Positions 11,673-21,978 of a stretch of DNA of 64,000 nt are shown piece by piece (position 1 is the first letter of the stretch; every line of letters starts with the position of its first letter). The position numbers and the translations under genes were made by a program. Under the pieces are notes generated by a model that did no database searches, was not told the DNA's origin, and was given only the letters and a program-made list of their open reading frames with translations. The DNA comes from Prunus persica (Eukaryota; Streptophyta; Magnoliopsida; Rosales; Rosaceae): NCBI RefSeq assembly GCF_000346465.2, contig NC_034010.1, forward strand, positions 23,160,570-23,224,569, in the 5' to 3' direction.

Positions 11673-13319
11673 CTAAGAGTAATCAACCCACGTGTGTCCA
11701 CAGTTGTTGTTCATACACCTGAAAAATCTTGTTTCTGCTTCATCAGCAGATCGCGTTTGCTGTGTCCTGTAAGCTGCCTCGGGAAATCCACATCTTGGGC
11801 ATGGTTCTGCCAGAGAAGAGAAGAACAAGAAAGCACAGAAACAAGAAGTCAGACCTCATCTCTTGAAAAATTCGCAATTGTACAACAAAATTTTACAGGG
11901 CATTAGAATCAACAGGAGAACAACAAAATGAATTCAAGAATAAGACAGTGTCCTATGCTTCGACATTCGTATTCAAGCACCAAATTCTTGGCTGTATGTA
12001 ATTTAAGTTGCACATTCATCAAGTTTTATGATTCAGTTGAGATTGATACATTACAGACAACTACTGCAGATGTGTAAGAGTAGAACCAAGAGCAATATCT
12101 CATACCAATTAGAGAAAAGAGGTTTAGCTATACCATGCAAAGCTCAAGATAACCTAAACCTTAGTAAACCAATTTCAGAAACATTTTCACAGCATCAATT
12201 CCACACAAGTCATCTATCAATATTGTAAATTCCGTAACACCGGATATTCCTCCACATCTGTGTGTGACATGCTTTCTAACCAGATTCTGGTCCATTGGAA
12301 TGACTGATTTTGCACCCTGACCACAACATGCTAACTAACTCTCATCTATCGTATCCTCAACCAAGGGTTTTTCCCTTCTGTAGAAGCATTTATTTAGGAT
12401 TTCTCTCTTTTCTTGCCATTTAAATGGAGTCCAAATCTTCAAGAATTGGGCCCATCACCAATCAGATTAAAGTTGAATTTTCATTTAATTTGACGATGAA
12501 ACAAGTGGAGAATTCTAAAAACTTTCTTTAATCTCAAGGCATGAAAGCTACTTCCCTTTAGTTCCCAAACTGGATAACATTTTGTAAGGATTCTTATAGT
12601 CATCAATGCTTATCACCTGCCATCTTCACCATAAACTAGTAACTTTGTTAAGAACAGATCAAGGGGAACTCAAGATGTGGAAAAAGTCTGCTTGTGTGTA
12701 ATAAGATACCTAACCCTTTTACGAGACAAGAACAACCCTCGCGGATAACCTCTAAAGAGCCTGAATTCCCTCAGATGATGAACCTTGTCCAACCAAAAGC
12801 TAACATATTACTCTAACAACCCAACTCAGAACTTAAAATTTAAATAATTTTCTTTACTTCAGCAACCACATCAAAAGTACTGAACTGCTTATCAAGAAAT
12901 AAGCTCAAAATAGCATGTTTCCGACCAGTTTTAACAAATATTCCTACTCTGATGAAGAAATTATGACTTGAACCAAAAGAAAGAGAAAAACAAGAAACCT
13001 CTAGGGCAGGAAAAATGAAACAAACCTTCAATTTTGGGCGCATTCTTATAGTCATCCAGGGTAAAGATGGGTTGGATCTCTTTTTTAACTAAATGTTGCC
13101 TTCTCTTGATCTTAACCTGCAAGTGCAAAAAGTAAACCAGCAATCACATTTTGTACACCCTTAAAAAGCCATAACAAGAGAACTTTGAATATGAATCGTT
13201 AGCTACACCTTCCTATCGACGTATGCCACATAAGGACAAGTTGGACAGAAGAATCTTGCATCGTGCATGTTCGGCAGCTCATACTGCAGCATATTTGCAC
13301 AACTCGGGCAGAATTCCAT
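11673..13319 (-). CDS. RNA polymerase III subunit RPC10/RPC11 (TFIIS-like zinc ribbon)
   Basis: Three exons on the minus strand: 13319-13209, 13116-13026 and 11806-11673 (336 nt, 111 aa; human POLR3K has 108). The first exon is only 111 nt and lacks an obvious long open frame. The N-terminal zinc ribbon has C4-x2-C7 and C25-x2-C28 (FCPTCPYV). The C-terminal TFIIS-type ribbon has C70-x2-C73 and C98-x4-C103, with the hairpin RSADEAET (the acidic D89-E90 is kept; most relatives have P after E). This subunit gives Pol III its RNA-cleavage, termination and reinitiation ability. Intron 2 is 1.2 kb and junctions are phase-consistent (donor AAAATTGAAG|GT, acceptor CTGGCAG). A 5' UTR intron is likely, with the leader near 13760-13850. 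Pol I A12 and Pol II RPB9 are related but fit less well. Confidence 0.85.
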
Positions 13320-14190
13320 GTCCTAAAGCTTCAAACAAGAAGTCACTCTCTGCAATTCTTTTGGATTTCGAGATGTCATTATATTGTATTTACTTATACA
13401 ACTAAACCACATACAGGAAACTAAAAATAAAAAATCCCATTACACAATTTGACTTAAGAACAAGAAAATAAAGTAAAATTGCAAAAGAGTTGAGTTAACT
13501 CCTAACTATAAGTGTTCAGGTACCCGTTTGACAAGAACCAATAACAATCAATAGCCTAATGAGAAAATTTCAATTACTAACCAAACGTGAACATTATCAA
13601 GAAAATGAAAAACCCATACAAGAGGCAGAGATAGTATATTTATTTATTCTCAGCAAAAGATTAAATCTTTATGCACCATAGACACTAAAAACTCATCAAA
13701 ATAACAAAAGTCCGCAAAAACATGTATAAAATGAATTCTGCGGCACTAAATTACATACCTTTCCTCGGATTCAGAGGAAATCGGTTCGACCCAGTGAACT
13801 TGGCAGGGCTTTGCGTGAAACCCTAATCAGAGTCTCAGTCGGTGAAGTGAGGGTCGTCTTTTAATTTGATGAAGAGACGGTGCCTTGAGGTTTAATTTTA
13901 GTAAATTTTGTGATGAAAAAGAAAGTCGATAGTTTTCTTAATAATTTGTAAAAATTTGTGTGGTAATTTTGTTTTCCACAGGAAAAAAAAAAACAGTTTG
14001 TATGGTAAATTAATTTTAATAATTTTATCATATTAATATTAATTGATGGAGCTTTTTAGAGAATTTCTATCTTTTTTGCCATTTTTTTGTCTTCGTTTTT
14101 TATTTATAAATTTCTTTCTTGTTTTTGTCACTTTTTTTTTTTTTATAGATTTTTTAGTTACCTTGTGTAGGCATATTTTAACTCTCTTTA

Positions 14191-14354
14191 CTCTCTTCAT
14201 AATCGATTACTCAGAAAGTCAAAAACCCAAAACCCTCAAAAACCCTCAGCTTTGAAGAAAGGTACAGTAAAACCTCTCTTCATAATCGATTACTCAGAAA
14301 GTCAAAAACCCAAAACCCTCAAAAACCCTCAGCTTTGAAGAAAGGTACAGTAAA

Positions 14355-14356
<2 letters not shown>
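14191..14356 (+). repeat. 83-bp perfect tandem duplication
   Basis: Two adjacent copies (14191-14273 and 14274-14356), identical as far as I can read, each beginning CTCTCTTCATAATCGATTAC and ending AAAGGTACAGTAAAAC plus a few bases. A CT run follows at once. It lies in the presumed 5' leader of the Yippee-like gene and doubles a candidate splice donor (AAAG|GTACAGT). Confidence 0.95.

Positions 14357-14399
<43 letters not shown>
14357..14399 (+). repeat. CT dinucleotide microsatellite
   Basis: Uninterrupted CT run of about 21 units immediately after the tandem duplication, in the presumed leader of the Yippee-like gene. Confidence 0.95.
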
Positions 14400-14402
<3 letters not shown>

Positions 14403-14868
14403 CTTCCTGATGGGTAGGTAGGTATTGAAAAGAAGGACAGTCTCCAAGTAAGAAACAACAATGCTTTAGGTTTTTCATTTAATTAAGGATGAATTGTGAC
14501 ACAACACCTTCAACATATATTAAATGCTATTAAATTATTATTGTCTTCCAAACTTTGGAAAGATTAGAGTACTAATCAACAATCCTGTCTTTATCAACCC
14601 CATTTCTTTATCCAACATATATTGTTTGGATTCTCTCATCAATCATCTTTGTTAATTTTATCCTTTTTTTAGACTCTCATCTCAATAATTGATCCCCAAA
14701 ATGGTGCTCTTCAATTGGGTGATTGCTATTCAGTTTTAAGGAGAAGAAGACTTTGGCTTGATGGCTAACATCAAGCTTTGCAATTAATTTGTATTTGACT
14801 ATTTCTTTCTCTTTGTAATTTGTGTACAGCAGTAAAGAGATACTGATATTAAGCAAAGATCCTAATCA

Positions 14869-15465
14869 ATGGAGGATTTAGCTGGGCCAAGGCTGTATGG
14901 CTGCTACAAGTGCCAGAACCATGTTTGCTGTCATGATGGTATTGTCTCCAAAGATTTTCAGGTGAACCATGTTTGATCTCTCTTCATAAACACTATGATG
15001 CATTGAAACTCTGCTCTCTGGTGTGTGTTATAATTTACTACAAAATTGATATTTCAGTTTGTAGAAATCTTTCTTTATCGATTTAATATGTTACATTTTT
15101 CCATTGTTGATGTTTAAATGAATTTGATTTTACAATCTGACGTGTTATGTTGTCACACGATCAATGATCAGATAAATTCTTATATAAACGTATGTATATC
15201 ATTGATTAGTGAATTCTTATTTGCTTTGCTTTGATAGGCAAGCCGGGGCAGAGCGTTTCTGTTCTCCCATGCAATGAATGTGTCTGTAGGGCTTACAGAG
15301 GACCGATATCTCATCACAGGCCTGCACGCAGTTGCAGATGTACACTGCTGTGATTGTAAGGAAGTGTTGGGCTGGAAATATGTAAAAGCCTATGAGGAAT
15401 TGCAGAAGTACAAAGAAGGAAAGTTTGTTCTTGAAAAATTTAAGATTGTCAAGGTGAATTGGTAG
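14869..15465 (+). CDS. Yippee-like zinc-binding protein
   Basis: Two exons, 14869-14961 and 15238-15465 (321 nt, 106 aa), phase 0, GT-AG. The short first exon encodes [19 protein letters not shown] and on to DFQ. The second carries [25 protein letters not shown] and [19 protein letters not shown], which are the diagnostic blocks of the Yippee family. The two zinc-binding pairs are C12-x2-C15 and C68-x2-C71. The length is normal for plant members. Yippee proteins fold like cereblon/MsrB zinc domains. Their role in plants is poorly defined (nuclear or regulatory functions are suggested), so I give no specific function. Confidence 0.93.
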
Positions 15466-16534
15466 CATACTGAAATGGATTGTGGAATTCGTTTGGTTTG
15501 ATTTTTCATAAGTTTCTATTCATCATGTACAAAAGAAGTCTATTCAACTGGCTTTGTGGTGTCCTTTGTGAGTAATGATCTTGCAAAAGTAAACAAATGC
15601 ACGAAGGAACATTTTACTTTATGAGACGGTTTCACATTCGGTTGTCAGACAACATAATATATTAGATATATGACAATATAGAACATAACTCTAACTATGT
15701 GTCAAATAATTGATATTAGTTTACCGAGCTAAAAAGACTAAAAATTAAACAATTTGACAATAGATTGTCGAATTAAAAAAAGAAAACATAACATATTAAA
15801 TATCTTACGGTATAACGTTACCATATCCCTGAATTAGGTGGTAGTAACCTTTGTGGATTGGAGAAGTTGGTATTGCTGAGGACTTGATACATGAGAAGGT
15901 GACAAGAAGAAAATTTGGAAGTTCATGTTGCCTCACTGATCAAATGGAGAATGTGCATTCTTGATCCTTGATAGGGATGGGAAATTTGGGCCTTAGCCTT
16001 TTTCTTGTTGTAGGGCTTCACAAATTCTTTTTATATTGTCCATTCTTGTTAACTTTCTCCCTCTTTTTAGGCATTGGTGCATTGTTGTGTAGGTTGTTTG
16101 GATGCATACGAAAATAAAGGACTTTCGGTGGGTTGATGTTAAGTAAAGGCAAAATATCTATTAACTTGGTCTAATGTAGTAGTTGTTAAAATAAAGTATA
16201 TTCTAATTAAGTGATCATTGCATTATTACCGATTTTTTTTGTATTTTCGTCGATATAACGACGAATGATGATTTAACTGGTTCCTATGATATCATTTATC
16301 TTTGTTTTTCTTGGTCGACATCTTTGTTTGCTTTACTCGTCGTGACTAATACTTTCTTGCCGAATTTTATTTTCATTGCCCATAATTTTGTTATTTCGGC
16401 CAAGATGTGGGTCAGATGAATGTGACGGGAATATGCATAACTTTCTCAATTATGAGATATAAATTCCAAAAACTAGAAAAGAAGATGTCAATGAAAAAAG
16501 AATGAGATATTTTGTTATATATCCATTCTTAGCA

Positions 16535-16833
16535 CTAGCCTCTCTGCACGTGCTTCTGCGCCTGCGAGAGGCTTTTTTTAAAAAAATTTAAATTTATTTT
16601 AGAATTAAAAAAGATAATGGATAGCTGTGTTCCATAAAAATATGATCCATTATCTGAATTTTCTTTTAATTTTAATTTTTTTAATATGAAAAATTGTGAA
16701 TTTACCATATTATCCTCATTTAATTAATAATTTCAATTCTAAATATTTGCATTAACCAAGGGCATTTTTTGGTATTTTGAATGTTTCACCATTCTCTGTC
16801 TTTTGCTTTATATATATAGATTAGTAATATAGA
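16535..16833 (-). mobile_element. Small non-autonomous Helitron-like element
   Basis: Read on the minus strand, it starts A|TCTATATTACTAATC at 16833. It ends with a GC-rich hairpin whose arms are GCCTCTC and GAGAGGC (about 16536-16570), with terminal CTAG at 16538-16535 and T as next base. A 5' TC, a 3' hairpin, CTRR and insertion between A and T are the Helitron rules. At 299 bp it has no Rep/helicase gene, so it could only have moved in trans. Confidence 0.6.
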
Positions 16834-17305
16834 TAAACTTTACACCATTTAATTTTTATAAACAAACCTAAAAATGACCGCTGGCTCTATTGAATTTAAT
16901 TTTGATTATTAAATTACTTTAATGACCTATTAAGTGTTTTTGAGTTTTTTTAATGAGGTTTTAGGGTTGGGCTTGTTTTAATAAATTGATGTCAGTTTTG
17001 TAATTTATAGGAAGTTCGAAGCATTTTTGTTATATTGTAATGGGGTTTGGGTGTGTTTCTAAAGTTTATTTTATGATAGTTTTTATATCATTTAAGTTCC
17101 CTATATTGTGTATAATAGTGAATCTCCTAACATGAAATGTGATGCCATAGAAGAATCAGAATCATTACATACCACAAACGTCATGTTTTGATTCGATCCT
17201 TAAGGAACGGACGTCATGTTCAAAGCCAGATTGGTAACTAACTTTAGGCATGTTAGATCAACTAAATGTAGTTCTTGTGAACGAGTTAGGCACAAAATAA
17301 ACTAA

Positions 17306-17395
17306 TAATCTGAGTGGTAGAGCACTTAATTATTTGGAATAAGAATTCGACTTTCGCTCTCTTCTTCCTTTAATAAATAAATATAAAAAAAAACT
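17306..17395 (+). repeat. tRNA-like patch, possible SINE head
   Basis: CTGAGTGGTAGAGCAC (about 17310-17325) resembles a Pol III A box and AATTCGACTTTCG (about 17344-17356) resembles a degenerate B box. An A-rich tail follows. It does not fold as a functional tRNA. Confidence 0.3.
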
Positions 17396-18059
17396 GGGCA
17401 TCTCCCTGCGTCCCACGTTTATCATCAGCACTGACCTACAGGTGTGGGTGGTGGCAAATGCTCCAAAGGGTTGGTTGGGGACTTATTTGTGAGAAAAGAA
17501 AACAAAAAAATCGGACGGCAGAGATCCTCGACAGAACAACAAAGTAGAAGAATCCAAACAACCAAATTGATAAGAGAGAAAGGAAGCTTCATAGAAGCCA
17601 AAGCTCACGGACAATTTAAGAAAGATTACGTTTAGCCACAAGGGTCCCTATTCCCCCACTAAAAAGAACCTTCCTAGAAACCGTTCAAATTCATTGGAAT
17701 AAAATTCAATATCAGATTAGAACCAAAAATAAATAAATATCAGATTGGTCACATTATATGTCAGGAGGACTTGGAATTTCAAACATTTTTAGGCCATCCA
17801 CGTGTCTTGTTCCTTGATGAACCAACCGTCCATTTGATCGACTTTCAACATCACATGTGTAAATTCCCTTCCATGATGTGTGGATTGCTTTAGGCAATTT
17901 GTGGGTAGTAGGGCATCAAGCCTTTTAAGTTTTAACAACCCAAAATGGGTGGCTAAGATTGAAGGAGAACTCAAAGCCTACAGCCTAGGCATGTAGCCAA
18001 TTAATATCACTAAATTCCACACAAACAATGATGCACAATGAAACGCTCTTGACTTAAAT

Positions 18060-18170
18060 ATCAAATGTATCATATTCGAATCAACGGTATCATAATTGTG
18101 TATATGTGAGAAATTTCTTTTCTTTATAATTTAGACTATCGCTTGTACTCAAACAAAAATAATGATGTAT
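18060..18170 (+). repeat. Possible SINE relic
   Basis: B-box-like ATTCGAATC at 18074-18082 is followed by ATTGTGTATATGTGAGAAA, and about 40 bases later by ACTATCGCTTGTAC. It shares its arrangement with the sequences at 1440-1521 and, inverted, 57605-57715. Confidence 0.3.
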
Positions 18171-18244
18171 TTTGTATTGATGTATAGCTTCTACAGAAAA
18201 AGCAAGTAACTTTCCATATGCTTATGAAGGCCTAAGCCAACCAT

Positions 18245-18254
18245 TATATATATA
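18245..18254 (+). promoter_or_regulatory. Possible TATA box of the KIC-like gene
   Basis: A TATATATATA run about 115 bp upstream of the ATG at 18368, at a reasonable distance for a plant promoter with a short leader. Confidence 0.35.
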
Positions 18255-18367
18255 TTCTTCATAGTTGTGCAAAGTCCTTGTGGTATTTGTTTTTGTATCA
18301 AAGTTTCCACTCTAGCAAACCACATTAGAAATAGAATATTGTCTTTGAGCAACAGCAGCAGCTGACC

Positions 18368-18748
18368 ATGGAAACCAATGGCACCGCAAGAAAGACCACA
18401 TCAACAACAGAATACCAGGACTTGTTGCCAGTTATGGCAGAGAAGCTGGACGTGGAGAGCTTTGTGTCCGAGTTATGCGGAGGTTTTCGGCTTCTGGCAG
18501 ACCCCGGAAGAGGGTTGATCACCCCGGAGAGCCTGAAGAAGAATTCGGCGTATCTCGGCATGGAGGGGATGAGCAAAGAGGACGCGGAGGCGATGGTTGG
18601 GGAAGGAGATCTTGATGGAGATGGTGCACTCAATGAGACTGAGTTTTGTATCCTGATGGTGAGGCTGAGTCCTGAGATGATGGAAGATGCTGAGACATGG
18701 CTTGAGAAAGCTCTTGATCAAGAAACTCAAAAGTCCTCAAGCACTTGA
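18368..18748 (+). CDS. KIC: KIC-type single EF-hand calcium-binding protein
   Basis: Intronless, 126 aa. One canonical EF-hand loop, DLDGDGALNETE, lies at residues 81-92, with calcium ligands at positions 1, 3, 5 and 12. The flanks LPVMAEKLDVESFVSELC and MVRLSPEMMEDAETWLEKAL match Arabidopsis KIC closely; the PINOID-binding PBP1 family is its nearest relative. KIC binds the kinesin-like calmodulin-binding protein KCBP in a Ca2+-dependent way and limits its microtubule-stimulated activity, affecting trichome shape. The ATG is the first in a short leader. The gene runs toward the RS31-type gene, as neighbouring loci do in Arabidopsis (At2g46600 and At2g46610, from memory). Confidence 0.92.
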   Translation: METNGTARKTTSTTEYQDLLPVMAEKLDVESFVSELCGGFRLLADPGRGLITPESLKKNSAYLGMEGMSKEDAEAMVGEGDLDGDGALNETEFCILMVRLSPEMMEDAETWLEKALDQETQKSSST

Positions 18749-19753
18749 TTCTTGAATTGCAGTAGCTGAGAAAAAGAAAAAATATTTATGATCTCAATCT
18801 GTTTTTTGCAACTTGGTTGCTGCGGGCTACTGTTAATGATGTTATTAAATTGTTGGATTGGATGTCATGGTGTAATTAACAGGAGAAGATCAATGATTAA
18901 GGGTTTGTTGTCCCATTTGCCCCCTTCACCCCCGAAATGAGCATCCATTGAAACTTGGGTTAATTTGGCTTAATCACAAGGAACAGGTGGTAATTAATAA
19001 AGAAATTGCTGATAATTATGAGGATGCTTAAGGGATCGAATTTTTAAAATGATTTTGAGAAACGTGAGAATAAAATAAAATGAAAAATTGTTGCCTTCTG
19101 AAGCTAACATTTGACAGCCAGTAGGAGCCATGTTGAACCGAAAGTGCTAAAAGCATATTCCCCGGTAATTAAGCTTAGAAATTGTGTGACTGAAATGGCA
19201 CATGGTGGAAGGGCTGCCCAGAATGCAACGAAGCTTCCCCCTGCATGAACTTCATTCAAGAAGAATGGCAAGTTGCTTGCTGCTTTAGGCAATCTTTAAT
19301 CTAAGCCATGAACAAGCCACAAAACTGTGATAAAACAAAGAGCTGTCGTTTTGACTCGACAGGTCCATATAATCCCAACAACTTAAAAAAGTAGGTTGGC
19401 ATCACCCCACATTCCAAATCACCACTTTGATTAGTTTGTAAGAAATAAAATCAATCTTGCAACCCAGAAACCCACATTTCAATTTCATTGCCAACTCAAA
19501 CGATAGGTCAAAAGCAAACACTACAGCCGTAAGAAGCCAATACGTTTCCAGCAAGCGAATCTAGCCACATCCATTGATTACTTCAACGGTAGAACACTAG
19601 TTTGATAACAGCAAACTTTGGAACGCATAGTCAACAATACAATGTAAGGAACCTAAGCACTATCATAATACGTTCATCCTCTACAAATTTACCTAAAGCT
19701 ACAGAAAAACCACAAGCACTAAGATGTTTAACCCACTACTGCATCAGATGACT
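18749..19753. other. Convergent intergenic between KIC and RS31
   Basis: 3' flanks of two convergent genes. AT-rich with no supported gene; the open frame at 19104-19292 is unremarkable. Confidence 0.6.
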
Positions 19754-21978
19754 TCAGGTTCTTGATCTTCGAACAGGCGAGCGACTGTAAGCAGAGATTC
19801 AAGAAAACGGATCAGGAAATGAAATTGTATTGCCTTCAACAGCTAACAAGCAAATGAACTCTACTCTCAACAGCTCACCTGCGGTATCTGCCATATTCAG
19901 GACTCTCATTCCTTCCGTAATCAGGACTCCTGTGCCTGTCATACATTGGACCGTTGTACCTGTCATATGCCGGACTACGGGGCCGACCATAATCAGGACT
20001 TGGACGCCTGCGATACACAGGACTTAGTGACCTCCCATAAGGACTATCTCCACGCCTACCATAACTGCCTCTTTTGGGACTATCATGATATCGATCACCT
20101 CTCTCACCGTCATCCCTCAAAGCATACTCAACAGACACAACCCTGTCCAGTATCTTGCTGAAAATGATAAAATTTTGCCTCAGCTTGTCAGCCTTTTAGT
20201 CAAAAGAGTTAACCAAGTAAGAAAAGAAACAAATTACTGACCTTGCGTGAGTAGCCTCAAGAGCTTTGGTAGCTTCTTCCTGTGTGTCAAATTGCACAAA
20301 TGCAAAGTTCCGACGAATTCTGACATGAAGCACCTTCCCATAAGGTTCAAAGTGTCTTTCGATATCACGAACCTTGGTTCGGAGGGGATCAAAGTTAATG
20401 ACAAACAAAGTTTTAGTTGGCCTCTGGTTTGCCACTGATTTAGAACCATCATGATGGCGACCACGCTCACCCTGACAAATCAAATTATTAGGGGTTAAAA
20501 ACCAGGTATAGTGATGTCTTTAAACACTCACTCCCGGAACTGAGTATACCTCAAAAAATACTACCGTGGGACTTCAAGGAGAATGATTATAAATAGAAAA
20601 CTAGATTGTACCTTAGCCCACTCCACAGATAGCCTGCGCCTGTCATAACCAAATGGCTTATTGTCGAGGTTCTGGATAGCATCTTCAGCATCCCGCTCAT
20701 CCTCAAAATAGACAAAGGCAAAACCTGAAACAGAGAGGAAAAATCAGAAACAGAAAAGAACGAAGGAAGCATCAGCATATAACCCACTCATCAGGGAGTA
20801 CATCAGCCTCATATATCTTTCCCCTGGCACAAACTAAAGTAAATACAACACCTGCATTTATGTGAGGGGCTGATGCACATAAGACTGTAGAGGCGTTGCA
20901 TGATGCACTAAATCATGATGGTTGCATACTAAAGGTTTTAATCCATAGTTTCAGGTCTGAGAAATCATTGCTAAGCATGCTTCGCCATTCAGAGAGCACG
21001 AGTTCAGAAATGGAAGGCATGGCATGATAGAATCAAAGATCCCCCTATTATCAGTGATTGTAGGCATGGCCAGATTTCATTAATCTCCTATGAACAGTAG
21101 TAGACTTGTGATAGGCATGGCATAACAAATCATTGATCCCACTATGACCATTCTTGTGAAATGGCAACTTTATGCGATGAAGTGGGTGAGTGACGGAAGA
21201 CCGAGTGAAGAAAATGCGGAATGTTGCTATCTGTAAATGGAGTGTAGAGAAGCAGGCAACCAGGTTGGTTTCCTTTTCCAAATTAAAATTTTGGCAGTGA
21301 TGTTGGCGAGCCCAGATAGAAGCTCAGTTCATTTTCCTTTAGTAGACAAGTTCCTGCGACAAAAGAAACACTTAAAATGCGGAGATTTTCTCCAAAAATA
21401 TTGCAAATTTGTGGCGGCCGCTTCCTTTCCTCCGGGAAAAGAGGCATTGGATATGCGCACTACAAAAGTAGTAGTATATCCATAACCCAAAACTTATATT
21501 AATACTAGGACTCTTACTTTATCACAAATAAAATAATTTAACCGACGTGTGGCAGGTAGAGGGAGCACTGGCAACTGAAATCACTGAACATTCTTGACAC
21601 TGATTCGATAAACCAAAAAACAAATACGAGCAATTGAACTTATCACAAATTCAAAAGGCACAGGCATACACACACTCCTATATGCCAAAAGCATGAACTT
21701 GTCAAACGCCCAGATAATAAAGTGAATTACAGAGGACAACCATACTGAAATATACTAATTGAACGTAAATTTAGCAACTCCAACAATCAGAAGATAGAAT
21801 TTTCTGTGCAAATCATTCAAGTTTATATTGTGAAAGAGATTAATGAGTCAAAATCAATCGATAATGTCGTACCAGACTTCATGTCCACACGATCGACCCT
21901 CCCGTGTTTGGAGAACAAGCGTTCCAGCTCCGATTGCCGAGTTTCGTACTCGAAGTTTCCGACGAAAACCGGCCTCAT
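19754..21978 (-). CDS. RS31: Arginine/serine-rich splicing factor, RS31 type
   Basis: Five exons: 21978-21873, 20724-20612, 20471-20242, 20157-19879 and 19784-19754 (759 nt, 252 aa; Arabidopsis RS31 has about 264), all GT-AG and in phase. RRM1 starts at the first residue ([20 protein letters not shown]) and is interrupted by the first intron right after VDMKS. RRM2 begins [14 protein letters not shown] and includes RRNFAFVQF. The C-terminal RS tail has [18 protein letters not shown] repeats ending VRRSRT. This is the plant-specific RS subfamily of SR proteins: nuclear, binding pre-mRNA and guiding splice-site choice. The first intron is 1.15 kb, far longer than the others; in this family the long intron is usually alternatively spliced with premature-stop exons. 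Confidence 0.95.

Larger units (their letters stand above)
13320..14868. other. Divergent promoter region of RPC10-like and Yippee-like genes
   Basis: Non-coding. It contains the probable RPC10-like leader (to about 13850), T-rich runs, an 83-bp tandem duplication (14191-14356), a CT microsatellite and a likely 5' UTR acceptor (GTGTACAG, ending 14830) of the Yippee-like gene. Confidence 0.6.
15466..18367. other. Intergenic region with transposon relics
   Basis: 2.9 kb without a supported gene. It holds a Helitron-like element (16535-16833), a tRNA-like patch (17306-17395), a possible SINE relic (18060-18170) and the KIC-like promoter. Open frames at 17444-17635 and 17789-17974 show no family resemblance. 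Confidence 0.6.

Noticed and set aside
17306..17395. Functional tRNA gene
   Set aside because: Only A- and B-box-like segments; no closing acceptor stem or proper anticodon arm.
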